Shown in pieces: positions 21,829 to 30,413 of a stretch of DNA of 30,413 bases. Made by a program: the position numbers and the translations under genes. The notes beneath the pieces are model-generated. The model was not told the DNA's origin. It saw only the letters and a program-made list of their open reading frames with translations, and made no database searches. Each line of letters opens with the position of its first letter. Position 1 is the stretch's first letter. Source of the DNA: Chara braunii (taxonomy: Eukaryota; Streptophyta; Charophyceae; Charales; Characeae); assembly GCA_003427395.1 (NCBI GenBank), contig BFEA01000164.1, positions 903,723-934,135 of the forward strand. Direction: 5' to 3'.

Positions 21829-22164
21829 CTACTTAATTGACACTCTATCCTCCTTGGTCCACCCTTGTGAAAAACTTACTCTCTTGCGTGCCCACTGTGG
21901 CAAAATAACCGAGTATTCATCTAGTTTTAGCTTCCCAATAGTTCGAATCCTAGCAAACAATTGTTTTTCAGGGCCTTTCTGATTGCACCTTGTCCTTCTC
22001 CAGTCCATGTGGATTGTTGTTCTAAGGTGAGTGCGAAAAAGGTAGTGAATTTCCTTGTTTAAAAACTCATTGTGTTTAAACACCTTGTTATTCCTTTCCG
22101 TCCAAATTAGCTCCATTCTTGATGCTCTGAATGTTTGTGCCACATAACCGCAACTCACCGCCAA
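21829..22164 (-). pseudogene. Possible LINE (non-LTR retrotransposon) C-terminal remnant
   Basis: The 111-residue frame contains ELIWTERNNKVFK followed by basic, Trp-containing sequence (MDWRRTR). Plant LINE polyproteins often carry a tryptophan and W-x-x-RN-x-x-VF pattern just after the reverse-transcriptase zinc-binding (zf-RVT) region. No polymerase motifs lie upstream on the same strand, so at most the tail of the protein remains. The match rests on a short motif and could be coincidental. Confidence 0.45.
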
Positions 22165-22479
22165 TTAGAGAGAGTCCGTATGCCTCCTAACAACACCCAT
22201 TCTCTAGTTCATGAAAGTATTGGACCTGCCATTTTTATCCAGTAGTTATTCGACCATCTTCAAATGAAGTTGGAGGCACGACAGTCATACCACAAATGAG
22301 GAGTAAATTTGAATGTAAAATCGCAGCGTTGGCATGAGAGGTTCACCTGAGCTAGATCCGTCTATTGTTGTTTTAGGGTTGTAAACGACCCTTAGTCTCA
22401 ATCATTAGTATGTACTAAGTCACCATCCGTTCCATTACTCTCGTCATGGAACAAGGTTGCCATTAGAGTTTTTCATTAG
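22165..22479. other. No gene recognised
   Basis: Lies between the LINE-like remnant and copy B of the dispersed repeat. It may hold further decayed LINE sequence on the minus strand, but no residue pattern was convincing. Confidence 0.35.
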
Positions 22480-25025
22480 GACGACATGTAGAGCGCAACT
22501 GTCTCACAGGGGGACCCTCCTGGCTACGTTACGCAGGATTTTGCAGGACTTCTTGCATAGCGTCGCCGCTCCGGCCGAGTGCGTGAACTGTACCTCTCGC
22601 AAACCCCTACGACAAGTTAGGGTCACGCGAGACACAACTCACCTCCACCTACTGGAACTGTTACCATGCCTTAGGTGGGCGTATCTCAATGGAGCTACCG
22701 AACCACGTACGAAAGTTTTTCTTATGTGATCGCAGAGGTAACCCAGCCGAGGGCATTTCTCGTTCATTGCAGCATAGGGGGTACACGTGGTTAACACCCG
22801 AATCAGACCCGTACTTAAGCCGCCACAAGAGGCGTTGATCTCTCGAGGACGATCCTACGCCGGTTGGCTAAGACGACTAATCTAACCATGCGATACACTT
22901 CCTAATGAAAACTTAAGTCCATGTGCAAATCGTGCCTAGTTTTTTTTTCTGTTCAACCCGTAACTGTTTCGTGTATGAACATAAAGACGTCGCCTGCAAA
23001 ACTTTATATAAATCACGAGGCGGTGCGAGCCTCATCATATCGAGTAGCCATGTGCGAACGTGTGGGCATTCATGATGATGGAGTACTATGTGGTGCCCAT
23101 AAACTTGTGGTCCCCTCAAAAAACGCTCAGGTGTTTTTTTACTTGCACGATGAGCGGTCAATCTCTTAACGAGCATAAAAATAGACCGAACAGCATTCCA
23201 TCTTCTGCACTTTTTTTTGCCTCAAAGCGACGTAGGTAGGATGATGTTGACGTTAGAAGGAAAATTGGATTGGTGGTGAGTTATCTTGTGCGCCACCAGC
23301 AGTACACTAACCTTTCTCTATCGTTTCACGAAAATGATTTTGAACAAAAAGTTAAATCGTTACGTGCGTCTGAAAGTGCAACGTCGATAGGTCTTAGCCT
23401 ATGCTGAATACGTGTGTGCGCTGCGCAAGAAAAGTGGTTAAATTGTGCCTGGTCCCTTTTGCGAATGTTTCGACCCATAACTTGTTTTGCGGGAAAACTT
23501 CAGGTATAGTCCGAGCAAATATGTTTAAAAGGGAACGCAACAATGAGGGAAACCACAATATTTAGTTATGAGAATTATGGCAATCAACTGTCAAGATGGC
23601 GCTTCACTCGTTAACCACAATCGTTTAACCCTTCACGGATTTCAGTACTGCGCACAACACTCAAGTGTCAGAAATGAAGTATTGTGAAGGAAATCTCCTT
23701 TGCGGTATATAACGGTTGAATGACGAGTCTTCAACCCTCACAACGCCTCTGACCCTTAGGCAGAGCACCACGATGGGCACAATGCGAATGTTCAACGCAT
23801 AGGGGAGAACTTTTGTGATGAACAAGAATATGGAATGTCAAGGACACTAACCTCGAATTTCGGGTTTAGGACCAACATTCGACCAATTAATCCAAATAGT
23901 AAGTAAATATGCACACCATTATAGGTATCGCGAGCATGTGCAAGTGTATGCCCTTTACCATAATGACCACACAAAATAATTGGTCAAATCCCACAAACAA
24001 AGGAGGTGTGTGACATCAGACGATCACTATCACAAATAGTGATGTGACTTGTCTATCAACATTCATGCAACACACAAGCAATTCTCAAAACTTGTTCCAC
24101 CATTTTCCACTCATACTTGCAATCACGCCATTATTCAAGCAACAACATCGGATATAGTAAGAGAGTCAACTTTACCGTTTCATACGACTCATACCTCGCC
24201 TTATACATACAAACCCCAATAATTTTTCACCATCTTACAACAGAGATATTTTTTAAGATGAAAATTTAAAAAAAAATATGGGTGAAAATCTCAAAAACAT
24301 ATAAACCCCACGGGGCTAAGGCTATAGGTTGAGGTGTAGAAACATGTAAAGTTGTGTCGTAATTAACCTGTTATCAAATGATAATAGGAGGTGATTGATT
24401 CTTAATGTATCAAACCGAGCAAGTCAAATTTTTTGTCAAACGTAGACCGACTTTACATTATCACGCTTAATAATAAATAGAGAATACGCTCTCTATCATA
24501 CCCTAACTCACTTACTAATTCTTATTTTCTTTTTTCTCAGCCTGCATCAGAAATGACTAAACATGTGGGCACTCTCACCCTTAGATAGAGTAAATTTTCC
24601 CTAGCAGTAAATAAATCAACTCCTTTAATTTTAGAGAATTTCGGCAGTGCTTACCGAAGGAAAAATGTCTTTCAATTTTTTTTATGAACCCCAAAAGGAC
24701 TAACGTTTTTAGATATGTAAAAATTTCGACAGCGTTTCGTGTACGAAAATAAGACCGTCAAGATTTATAAAAAAATGAAAATGCTAAACAAAGTATAACT
24801 ATAATTGAGATTAACTTTTGACACGTACCTGATAGCTGAAACTGAAGATAGTTTATACGATCCTTTTTTAAGATGGTATCCTGAGCTCTCACCAATCATA
24901 ATCCTTAGTAAGACCAGTTTTATGCTATCTCAAATTCCCTCCTATCATCCATTCCAGTCTGCCTATGGCTCCAACAGTCGGAGAGCATCTAAGCAGCTAA
25001 GCTATCAAGAGACTTCCTGTAGCGG
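22480..25025 (+). mobile_element. Dispersed structure-rich repeat, copy B
   Basis: Diverged copy of 2690-5660 in the same orientation, with the same order of landmarks. Copy B is more AT-rich and many CpG sites of copy A are TpG or CpA here, as expected for older methylated DNA. Its subrepeat landmark (cc[cg]taact / cataact) is at about 22959 and 23474, closer together than in copy A. Conserved structural elements are tggtgg/ccacca (23271/23293) and cctgttatc/gataatagg (24367/24380). No coding region was recognised. Confidence 0.7.
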
Positions 25026-25485
25026 ACCTCTGGTTGGTCTGTGAGCACTCGTGGTTAATGAACCTCAAAATATGCGGTGAATGACACACTGAAACTCACA
25101 ACGAAATTTAAAGAAATTTGTTAAAGAATCTCATATTTTTGTTCCCAAAGATTTTTTTAGTTATGTCTTTCGTCAAAGAAGTGTGTTTATTTTTTCTGAA
25201 GTATTATTGTTGGTTTATACATTCGTTGACGATTCTTGTAGTGGTTTATCCGACTTTCTTTATCTGTGGTGTTCGTTCAATGTCTAGTCTTCTTGTATGT
25301 TTTGGCGAACATCACTTCTTTGTCAAAAAAGTCTTCTTTGGGTGCTTTCGTGATGTTCTTCGTTGTGAGAAAGTGAAGTGTTCAAAGAACTCAACCAAAA
25401 AAAGAAAAAAAATAAATTTGTTAATGAACGATGAAAGAGCGAACTCTCTAAAGAAAAAAACGAAAAAAAAAAAATGCATTTTTTT
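25026..25485. other. No gene supported
   Basis: A 152-residue plus-strand frame (25118-25576) covers this gap but runs into satellite DNA and has no recognisable domain. An imperfect inverted repeat is present, gtcaaagaagtg (25172) and cacttctttg (25313). Confidence 0.45.
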
Positions 25486-26660
25486 TAATGGGTCCACCTC
25501 CACAATTACCCCATCAATTCCCCCCTTTCGCCGTAATATACTGCTCTTTGTTTGTTCTTTTTTTTTCCTTACTTAGTCGTTTTTCTTGGTCCACAACCAC
25601 TTACCCCCCCCCCCTCTTTCGCCGAAAAATACTGTTAATTGTTTTCTTTTTTTTCTTTGCTCACTTAGTTTTTTTTATCGTCCTTAACTACTTACCCATC
25701 CCCCCTTTCGCCGAAGAATACTTCTATTTGTTTTTTATTTTTTCTTTGTTCACGTAGTCTTTTTTTTCTTGGTCCTCCTCCACAATCACCCCATCCATGC
25801 CCCCTTTCGTCAAAGAATACTGCTGTTTTTTTTTAATTGTTTTTTATTTGCTCACTTAGTTTTTTTTCTCATCCTCAACTACTTACCTATCCCCCCTTTT
25901 TTCGCCGAAGATTACTACTATTTGTTTTTTTTTTTTTTTTTGCTCACTTAGTCTTTTTTTTCTTGGTCCTAAGACCGCTTACCCCACCCTCCCCTTTCGT
26001 CGAATAATACTGCTATTTGTTTTCGTTTTTTTCTTTGTTCACTAACTCTCTTTTGCCTTGGTCCTCCTCTATAATCACCCAATCCATCCCCCTTTTCGCC
26101 AAAGAATACTGCTATTTGTTTTCTTTTTTTTCTTTGCTCACTTAATTTTTTTTCTCGTCCTCAACCACTTACCCCATCCCCCCCTTTCGCCGAAAAATAC
26201 TGCTATTTGTTTTCTTTTTTTTGTTTGCTCACTTAGTCTTTTTTTCCTTGATCCTAAAACCACTTACCCCACCCCCCCCTTTCGTCGAAGTATACTGCTA
26301 TTTGGTTCCTTTTTTTTCTTTGCTCACTTAGTATTTTTTCTCGTCCTCAACCACTTACCCCATCCCCCTATTTCGCCGAAGAATACTGCTATTTGTTTTT
26401 TTTCTTTTTCTTTGCTCACTTAGTTTTTTTTCTCGTTCTTGACCATTTACCACATCCGCTTCTTTCGCCAAAGAATAGTGCTATTTGTTTTCTTTTTTTT
26501 CTTTGCTCACTTAGTCTTTTTCTTCTCGGTCCTCAACCACTTACCACATCCCGCCCTTTCGCCGAAGCACACTGCTATTTGTTTTCTTTTTTTTCTTTGC
26601 TCACTTCGTCTTTTTTTTCTTGGTTCTCAGCCACGTACGCAGCCCCCATTTTCGCCGAAG
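25486..26660 (+). repeat. Pyrimidine-rich satellite array 3 (about 12-13 monomers)
   Basis: Same monomer family and strand as arrays 1 and 2. A distinct monomer carrying ccwccacaatyacccc occurs near 25490 and 25773, with a related form (ctcctctataatcaccc) near 26063. This gives a 285-290 bp spacing, so part of this array follows a three-monomer period rather than the six-monomer period of the other arrays. It ends in a short TA-rich stretch at 26660-26685. Confidence 0.9.
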
Positions 26661-26685
26661 TATATTTATATATATATATTTTTAA

Positions 26686-27093
26686 AGTAAAAAAAAGAGT
26701 AAAAAAAAAAAAACCTAGAGATGGAACACTTGGATACAAGTTACACTTGGATAAAGTAATAGTATGAGGCACTGGGGGATATGGGGCTAGCAATCAGACT
26801 TAATCTGGTCGTTCAAAGGGAGCTGAGGAGAGACTTCATAAACTGTCTGTGAAAGTTGTAATGCTTAATGGAGCCAGACATTTAATCCTCTAGTCTTGGC
26901 TAGAGTAATCAATGCCGCTCTGTTCCTATTACCATTCATTTGTTCGGGCTCGTATTTTGTATGGTACGGGAAGTCGACTTGCTTTTGGGGAAGTTAGGTC
27001 TGGTGGCAACATACTCACCGACTGAATTCCACACAAAAAGAAAAACAAAACCTTGCTTATTAAATTTATGTGTGTATGGGTCGGTGGGTACAG
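26686..27093. other. No gene recognised; may hold intron upstream of the dynein-like exon
   Basis: A-rich at the left, otherwise mixed sequence. The frame at 26940-27200 has no recognisable domain and overlaps the dynein-like exon in another frame. Confidence 0.4.
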
Positions 27094-27363
27094 AATGTCA
27101 GCGCCAATTTAACAGAAATAACATTACATCTGTACAGCTTTGTCGTGGAGAAGTTGCTTCCTACACCCTCGAGATTCCATTACATTTTCAACCTCTGTGA
27201 TCTGACTCATGTGTATGAGGGTCTTTCATTGTTAATACATGATCATTTCACAACGGGGGAACAACTCATGCGGTTGTGGAGAAACGAACCCCTTCAAATT
27301 TTCTATTATAGATTGATTTCCAAAGAGGACGAGACGCTGATCATTGACCACTTAACAAAATAA
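27094..27363 (+). pseudogene. Axonemal dynein heavy chain exon fragment (inner-arm/DNAH10-like)
   Basis: Dynein heavy chains are the AAA+ motors that drive ciliary beating. After a tacag acceptor the frame reads NVSANLTEITLHLYS, then KLLPTPSRFHYIFNL, then LMRLWRNEPLQIFYYRLI. The LPTP-S/K-FHYIFNL-RDLS pattern is the linker region after AAA3 in heavy chains, and the RLWRNE...RLI continuation with TTGEQ before it best fits inner-arm DNAH10-type chains. About 90 residues remain of a protein usually above 4000. Several core residues are changed: FNLRDLSR is FNLCDLTH, and NECLRVFYDRLI is NEPLQIFYYRLI. Three of these are Arg losses that a single CpG decay could cause. The frame ends at TAA (27361) with no clear donor. 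It is probably a decayed or captured exon, though a live exon with unusual sequence cannot be excluded. Confidence 0.75.
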
Positions 27364-27980
27364 ACTGTCATGGAACAGCAGGGGAATGAGTGAATGAATG
27401 AACGACCTGATTAGATATTGAATGTGAATTCCGTTTCTAACAAGGAAGTGAGGCAGCAAGGCAGCACAGCGGCGTGGTAGCAAAGCAGCAAGACAACGTA
27501 CGCAACCAGGCATACAACAAGTAGAAAGAAAACAATGCGGCAATGCAAGGTAAGCAGCGAGGCAGCACAGTAGTCTCTGGGTCCTCCGGCGAAGGAAAGG
27601 ACAACTTTGGGAAATAGGAAAATCTGGGGGCGGATAAGGGGGTGTTCTTCCTCTTTAAACCACTCCCCACGCCTCCAAATTTCGAATTACTATTAGAAGC
27701 TCCCCTATCATCTACTCTGCTCACCCCCGTACCACTGCCGACTTACAGTGGAAAAGAGAGAGGGAGGGAAGAGGTAACTGATTGATGCGCTGCTGTTCAT
27801 TTCATGGAAGATGAGTTTGTAGTCCCTGACTAGCTGATCGTGCTCAATTCCCTGCTCTCCCTTTGCCGTTCCAGCTCGGTCATCCAGGACCCCATGTCCT
27901 TTTCTTTTTTGAATACTGGTGAATTATTTTGTCAGGATAGTACTTCTGACTAATGCATGTGGATGTCAATTTGCTTACAG
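27364..27980. other. No gene recognised; GCAGC-rich patch
   Basis: 27455-27570 has repeated ggcagcac/aagcagc strings. The last ~80 bp, including the tttgcttacag end at 27970-27980, acts as the acceptor side for the next exon. Confidence 0.5.
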
Positions 27981-28088
27981 GCAAGATCCGAAGTGTCACT
28001 CTTTATGCTGAGGACAATAATATTGTTTATCAGCTGCATGGAACAAGGTACTGCCCAAATGTGGCACGTCATCACGCTAAAAACAATG
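27981..28088 (+). CDS. PrimPol-like primase-polymerase, zinc-finger exon 1 of 2 visible
   Basis: PrimPol is an archaeo-eukaryotic primase that re-primes DNA synthesis past lesions in nucleus and mitochondria. Its C-terminal UL52-type zinc finger recognises the template. After the cttacag acceptor this exon reads KIRSVTLYAEDNNIVYQL, then HGTRYCPNVARHHAKNN. The pattern GKIRS..., R-Y/W-C-x6-H-x-x-NN is characteristic of PrimPol: Cys and His spaced as human Cys419 and His426. The exon starts with two bases of a split codon and ends with one base (G) before gtgagt, so both introns are phase 1. No catalytic-domain exon was found upstream in the window. It is either part of a gene with very long introns or a captured fragment. 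Confidence 0.82.
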
Positions 28089-28218
28089 GTGAGTTCAAAA
28101 AACTTTTGTGGTATAAGGCTTCTGCAATTAACTCTTGAAGTTTTTTGTTGAAAATTTCAAGTACAAATGGTTAGTACTTATATTTTGTTTGTTTTTATTT
28201 GTATGCCTTGTGAAACAG

Positions 28219-28299
28219 TCATATTTGTTGTTAACGTGCAGGCACGGACATGGCATATCAAGTGTCATGATAAGGAGTGTAACGACAATTTGGGCCGAG
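28219..28299 (+). CDS. PrimPol-like primase-polymerase, zinc-finger exon 2 of 2 visible
   Basis: After the gtgaaacag acceptor, the split codon G|TC restores the frame and the exon reads VIFVVNVQARTWHIKCHD, then KECNDNLGR. This aligns with the family pattern NN-V/I-x-x-VDL...W-Y-x-KCHD-x-x-C. The Cys-x4-Cys pair corresponds to human Cys446 and Cys451, so all four zinc ligands are present across the two exons. The exon is 81 nt, ends in phase 1 and is followed by gtaagt. The inner acceptor-like string gtgcag (28236-28241) would break the frame, which favours the start at 28219. Intact splice signals and ligands argue for recent or present function, but the exons that should follow were not identified. 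Confidence 0.82.
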
Positions 28300-28505
28300 G
28301 TAAGTAAAATGTACAACCACTAACAGTCTTGCAAATCTTCTGCAAATGTTAAGTGCCTGAAAAAATCGACCCTACATCTCCAATAATGTTTTATTGGCAA
28401 AGGACCCCCCCATCCCTCCCGAAACTGCCTCTTTTCCAATAGTTACGATTTTTTGACTTCTCAAATTCTATCATGGTCTAAGAATATTTTTCCTCTCCTA
28501 TAATA
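28300..28505 (+). repeat. Intron sequence shared with 18918-19126 (inverted)
   Basis: Downstream intron of the PrimPol-like exon. It matches the reverse complement of 18918-19126 through landmarks acagtctt, gttaagtg, tcgaccctacatctc, tgcctctttt and tgacttctcaaatt. Homology ends near ctcataat/cctataat. Confidence 0.8.
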
Positions 28506-28550
28506 CGCCCCCCCCGACATGACGTTAGAATGACGCACGACTAGACATAC

Positions 28551-28609
28551 ACCCTTGGGCTGACGCATGGTAAGCTATTATAAAAATTGTCAGCGCACCA
28601 CCCAAGGGT
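28551..28609. other. Imperfect inverted repeat (59 bp)
   Basis: acccttgggctgac (28551-28564) pairs with gtcag (28589-28593) plus cccaagggt (28601-28609), leaving a 7-base bulge. It may be a small fold-back element. Confidence 0.7.
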
Positions 28610-28704
28610 TGTCCACAATGATGTATGGGGGGTTTTGATGCTGCGTGGGTTGCTTGTCGCTGTTGCGCGTGGTTGTTCTGTTGATCTCCCCAATCTGGCA
28701 CATC

Positions 28705-29255
28705 ACACATATGTCATTTGCGATTGCTGCTCAAATGGTAGAGTCTTCACTTCACATGTCATAGATCATGGGTTCGAGTCTGGCTTGGGACTTTGGGGTA
28801 ACCTTGGGTAAGTTAGGGAAAGGACGGTAGGATGTGTACGTGGGTGCCAACTTGCCTTGGTTAGGTACTCCTGCTTGGTAGACTCTCTAAATTGGAGCTG
28901 TAGAAGATTGCATGAGCTTGGCGTCTAAAGTTCCCGTATGACAAGGTTCGTCCGCTTCCACTTCCACTAGCACTGGGCGGTTGGCCCAGACTTGGTGCTT
29001 GTCACTGCTGTCTGGTCCAAGTTGCCCTCGATACTGGTAGGGTGATGGTCCTAAGTGCAGGTCACACCGAGGTAGGGCAATAGGGACAGGGGTTGCACTG
29101 CGAGTGTTAACGTGGGAATCAGTAGGGTAGGTGGCCTATCCTGTCAGGACAACCATTGGTTGCTGCTGCCAGCAATCACCGCGGGTCTGATCCTTGGCCT
29201 CTACAACACCCTGGGCTTTTGGGAGCAAAAAAAAAAAGAAAAAAGGAACACATAT
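28705..29255 (+). mobile_element. tRNA-headed SINE with 8 bp target-site duplication
   Basis: The target duplication acacatat occurs at 28705-28712 and 29248-29255. The element body (28713-29247, 535 bp) begins with a tRNA-like head at about 28720-28792. The D-arm gctcaaatggtagagt is followed by a loop ttcacat that would give a CAC (Val) anticodon, and a B-box-like gggttcgagtc. The anticodon and T stems pair poorly, as usual for a SINE head. The 3' end is an A-rich tail at 29227-29247. No open frame is expected, because SINEs depend on LINE machinery. Confidence 0.7.
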
Positions 29256-29343
29256 TTCTTTCACTACCTATCTACCACTATGCCTAAGGCTATACAGGGG
29301 ACCTCTGCAAGCATAGATTTCTACCTCGCTTGAGGGAAGGGAG

Positions 29344-29385
29344 GTTACATCTCTCGATGGAGAGAGGTAACGACATGTTTACCTC
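29344..29385. other. Overlapping alternative hairpins
   Basis: gttacatctctc (29344-29355), loop gatg, gagagaggtaac (29360-29371): 12 pairs with one A-G mismatch. The right arm gaggtaa can also pair with the downstream ttacctc (29379-29385). The two folds exclude each other. Confidence 0.65.
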
Positions 29386-29389
29386 TTTG

Positions 29390-29404
29390 CCCTAACGTTT
29401 AGGG
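29390..29404. other. Telomere-like inverted hexamers
   Basis: ccctaa (29390-29395), spacer cgt, ttaggg (29399-29404). This is a perfect 6 bp stem made of opposing telomere-type hexamers, and it resembles the ccctaacctaaggg core of the hairpin array at 5796-6845. Confidence 0.7.
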
Positions 29405-29599
29405 TGCAGGGTTGGGGCCATGGGGGCCCTGCTAACGCAAGGACCGAGCATTTGCCAATAATTGTCAGTAACTGTCCCTCCCTTTGCATCTTCCCTCACC
29501 CTGATCGAGTAACAGTAACACTGGTGTGTAAAGCCAGCACTATCTCACACACGACACGCAACCCACTCACACCACACGTGCATTCACACCCGTGTTGGA

Positions 29600-29690
29600 T
29601 GAGCTGACTATCTCAGTTGGTTGGCAACAAGAGTGCCACCGACAACATAAGGATTGAACCCACGACTCCTGAATGCCACTTGCGTGCCTT
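29600..29690 (-). mobile_element. Inverted relic of SINE head
   Basis: Minus-strand sequence 29690-29651 (aaggcacgcaagtggcattc ... gggttcaatcc) matches the head of the SINE at 29780-29820 over about 40 nt with few changes. The A-box part is missing. The pair forms a strong inverted repeat around the T-run at 29698-29721. Confidence 0.7.
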
Positions 29691-29734
29691 TTGGAGCTTT
29701 TTTTTTTTTTTTTTTTTTTTTAACAGTTTGGAGC
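29690..29734 (-). mobile_element. Minimal retroposon: poly(A) with 8 bp target-site duplication
   Basis: Direct repeats tttggagc at 29690-29697 and 29727-29734 flank a T-run (29698-29721) plus aacag. Read on the minus strand this is a 5-base remnant (ctgtt) followed by 24 A, bounded by an 8 bp duplication. That is what an extremely 5'-truncated LINE/SINE insertion looks like. Confidence 0.65.
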
Positions 29735-29740
29735 AATTTT

Positions 29741-30146
29741 GGAATAATATGATTTATCAAGCGGACTAGCTCAATTGGTAAGGCACGAAAGTGGCATTCA
29801 GGAGGTTTTGGGTTCAATCCCCATTGGCCTCAAGTACCTTCCTGGGCATGCTTGGCGCCCGCCACCTAGAGATATCACGCTGGTCCCCCCAATTGGCATT
29901 AAAACGCAGTCTCTGCTGATGTTCATAGGGGGAAGGGTAATCGGGGAGGCACAGCGACTGGCCACTCAGATGATGCTCGGTCCCACCGGCTGTCCCCTGG
30001 CCGGTGTCCCCCTTTGGGTGTTCCCTGAAGGCAATCAAGGCCACCTTGGGCTGAAAAGGCCACCCGATGTCAGACTAGACACAATATTGAATTTACCTGG
30101 GCTGGTTAGTCCGATGATTTAAAAAAAAAAAAAAAAGGAATAATAT
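29741..30146 (+). mobile_element. Full-length tRNA-headed SINE with 10 bp target-site duplication
   Basis: The target duplication ggaataatat is perfect at 29741-29750 and 30137-30146. The head (from about 29760) has the tRNA pattern ta-gctcaattggt (A-box) and gggttcaatcc (B-box) for RNA polymerase III. The unique body is about 300 bp and the tail is 16 A (30121-30136). Total element length is about 386 bp. The long perfect duplication suggests a fairly recent insertion. The sequence differs from the SINE at 28705-29255 outside the head, so two families are present. Confidence 0.85.
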
Positions 30147-30412
30147 CTAGGCTACCAGAGTGGCCCGGGGTCACTTGCCCGACCGGGCCAAAATAATTAA
30201 AATAAATAAATAAATAAATAAAATTTTGAATTTTATTTTTTATTTTTAATTTGGTAAAGAATTTCGATGTGACCCTGAGGCAAAAGTTGTTCAGTTTATT
30301 TTTCTGCATAACATAGTTTTTTTTCAAAATTGTTTTTTTTTTGCTGAGACCTTACCTAATCCTTGCACAGGCTGGTCACCCAGGACCCGGGCGGCCCGGC
30401 TGGTAGCCTAGA
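30146..30412. mobile_element. MITE with 13 bp perfect terminal inverted repeats
   Basis: tctaggctaccag (30146-30158) and ctggtagcctaga (30400-30412) are perfect inverted repeats, with further imperfect pairing inward (tggcccggg/cccgggcgg). Length is 267 bp, with no coding capacity. The interior is AT-rich with an (AAAT)n tract at 30200-30224. Diverged relatives lie at 17977-18264 and 19919-20199 in the opposite orientation. The target duplication cannot be judged because the window ends one base later. The left end touches the SINE target duplication. Confidence 0.85.
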
Positions 30413-30413
30413 A

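Noticed and set aside
25118-25576. 152-residue plus-strand frame
   Set aside because: Crosses from AT-rich spacer into satellite DNA and has no recognisable domain.

Overview
The window looks like repeat-dominated nuclear DNA from a eukaryote of the green-plant lineage that makes motile cells. A 3' fragment of nuclear large-subunit rRNA has a plant-like terminal region, and a U6 snRNA-like sequence has the plant-type 5' stem. An axonemal dynein heavy-chain exon implies cilia, which seed plants other than cycads and Ginkgo lack. A charophyte alga, bryophyte, lycophyte or fern is the simplest fit; this placement is inference. No complete protein-coding gene was found. Most long open frames are artefacts of pyrimidine-rich satellite DNA.

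Layout. 1-1186: an array of a 92-93 bp pyrimidine-rich satellite organised as a 6-monomer higher-order repeat (about 557 bp), cut off by a truncated 28S rRNA 3' end (1187-1696). 2253-2346: a run of 94 T. About 2690-5660: a dispersed, structure-rich repeat (copy A), with a diverged copy B at about 22480-25025. 5796-6845: a degenerate ~63 bp tandem array. Each unit holds a hairpin with a constant loop (AACCTA) and arms that differ between units but stay complementary. This is the most unusual signal in the window. 6846-10018: no recognisable gene. 10019-10109 (minus): a U6 snRNA-like sequence.

11426-15975: the main satellite array (about 48 monomers), with the same left flank and starting phase as the first array. 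17320-20832: two direct copies of a ~1.6 kb repeat, each holding a relic of a small terminal-inverted-repeat element. Between them lies an inverted duplicate of part of a PrimPol exon and intron. 21829-22164 (minus): a possible LINE remnant. 25486-26660: a third satellite array. 27094-27363: a decayed-looking dynein heavy-chain exon. 27981-28299: two exons of a PrimPol-like primase zinc finger, with correct splice sites, matching phases and all four zinc ligands. 28705-30412: a nest of short mobile elements: two tRNA-headed SINEs with target-site duplications, a nearly pure poly(A) insertion, an inverted SINE relic and an intact MITE.

The genic pieces do not form a pathway. They are an exon pair and isolated fragments in heterochromatin-like DNA. 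Either they belong to genes with very large introns, or they are fragments moved by DNA-level duplication. All family assignments come from reading motifs by eye, without database searches.
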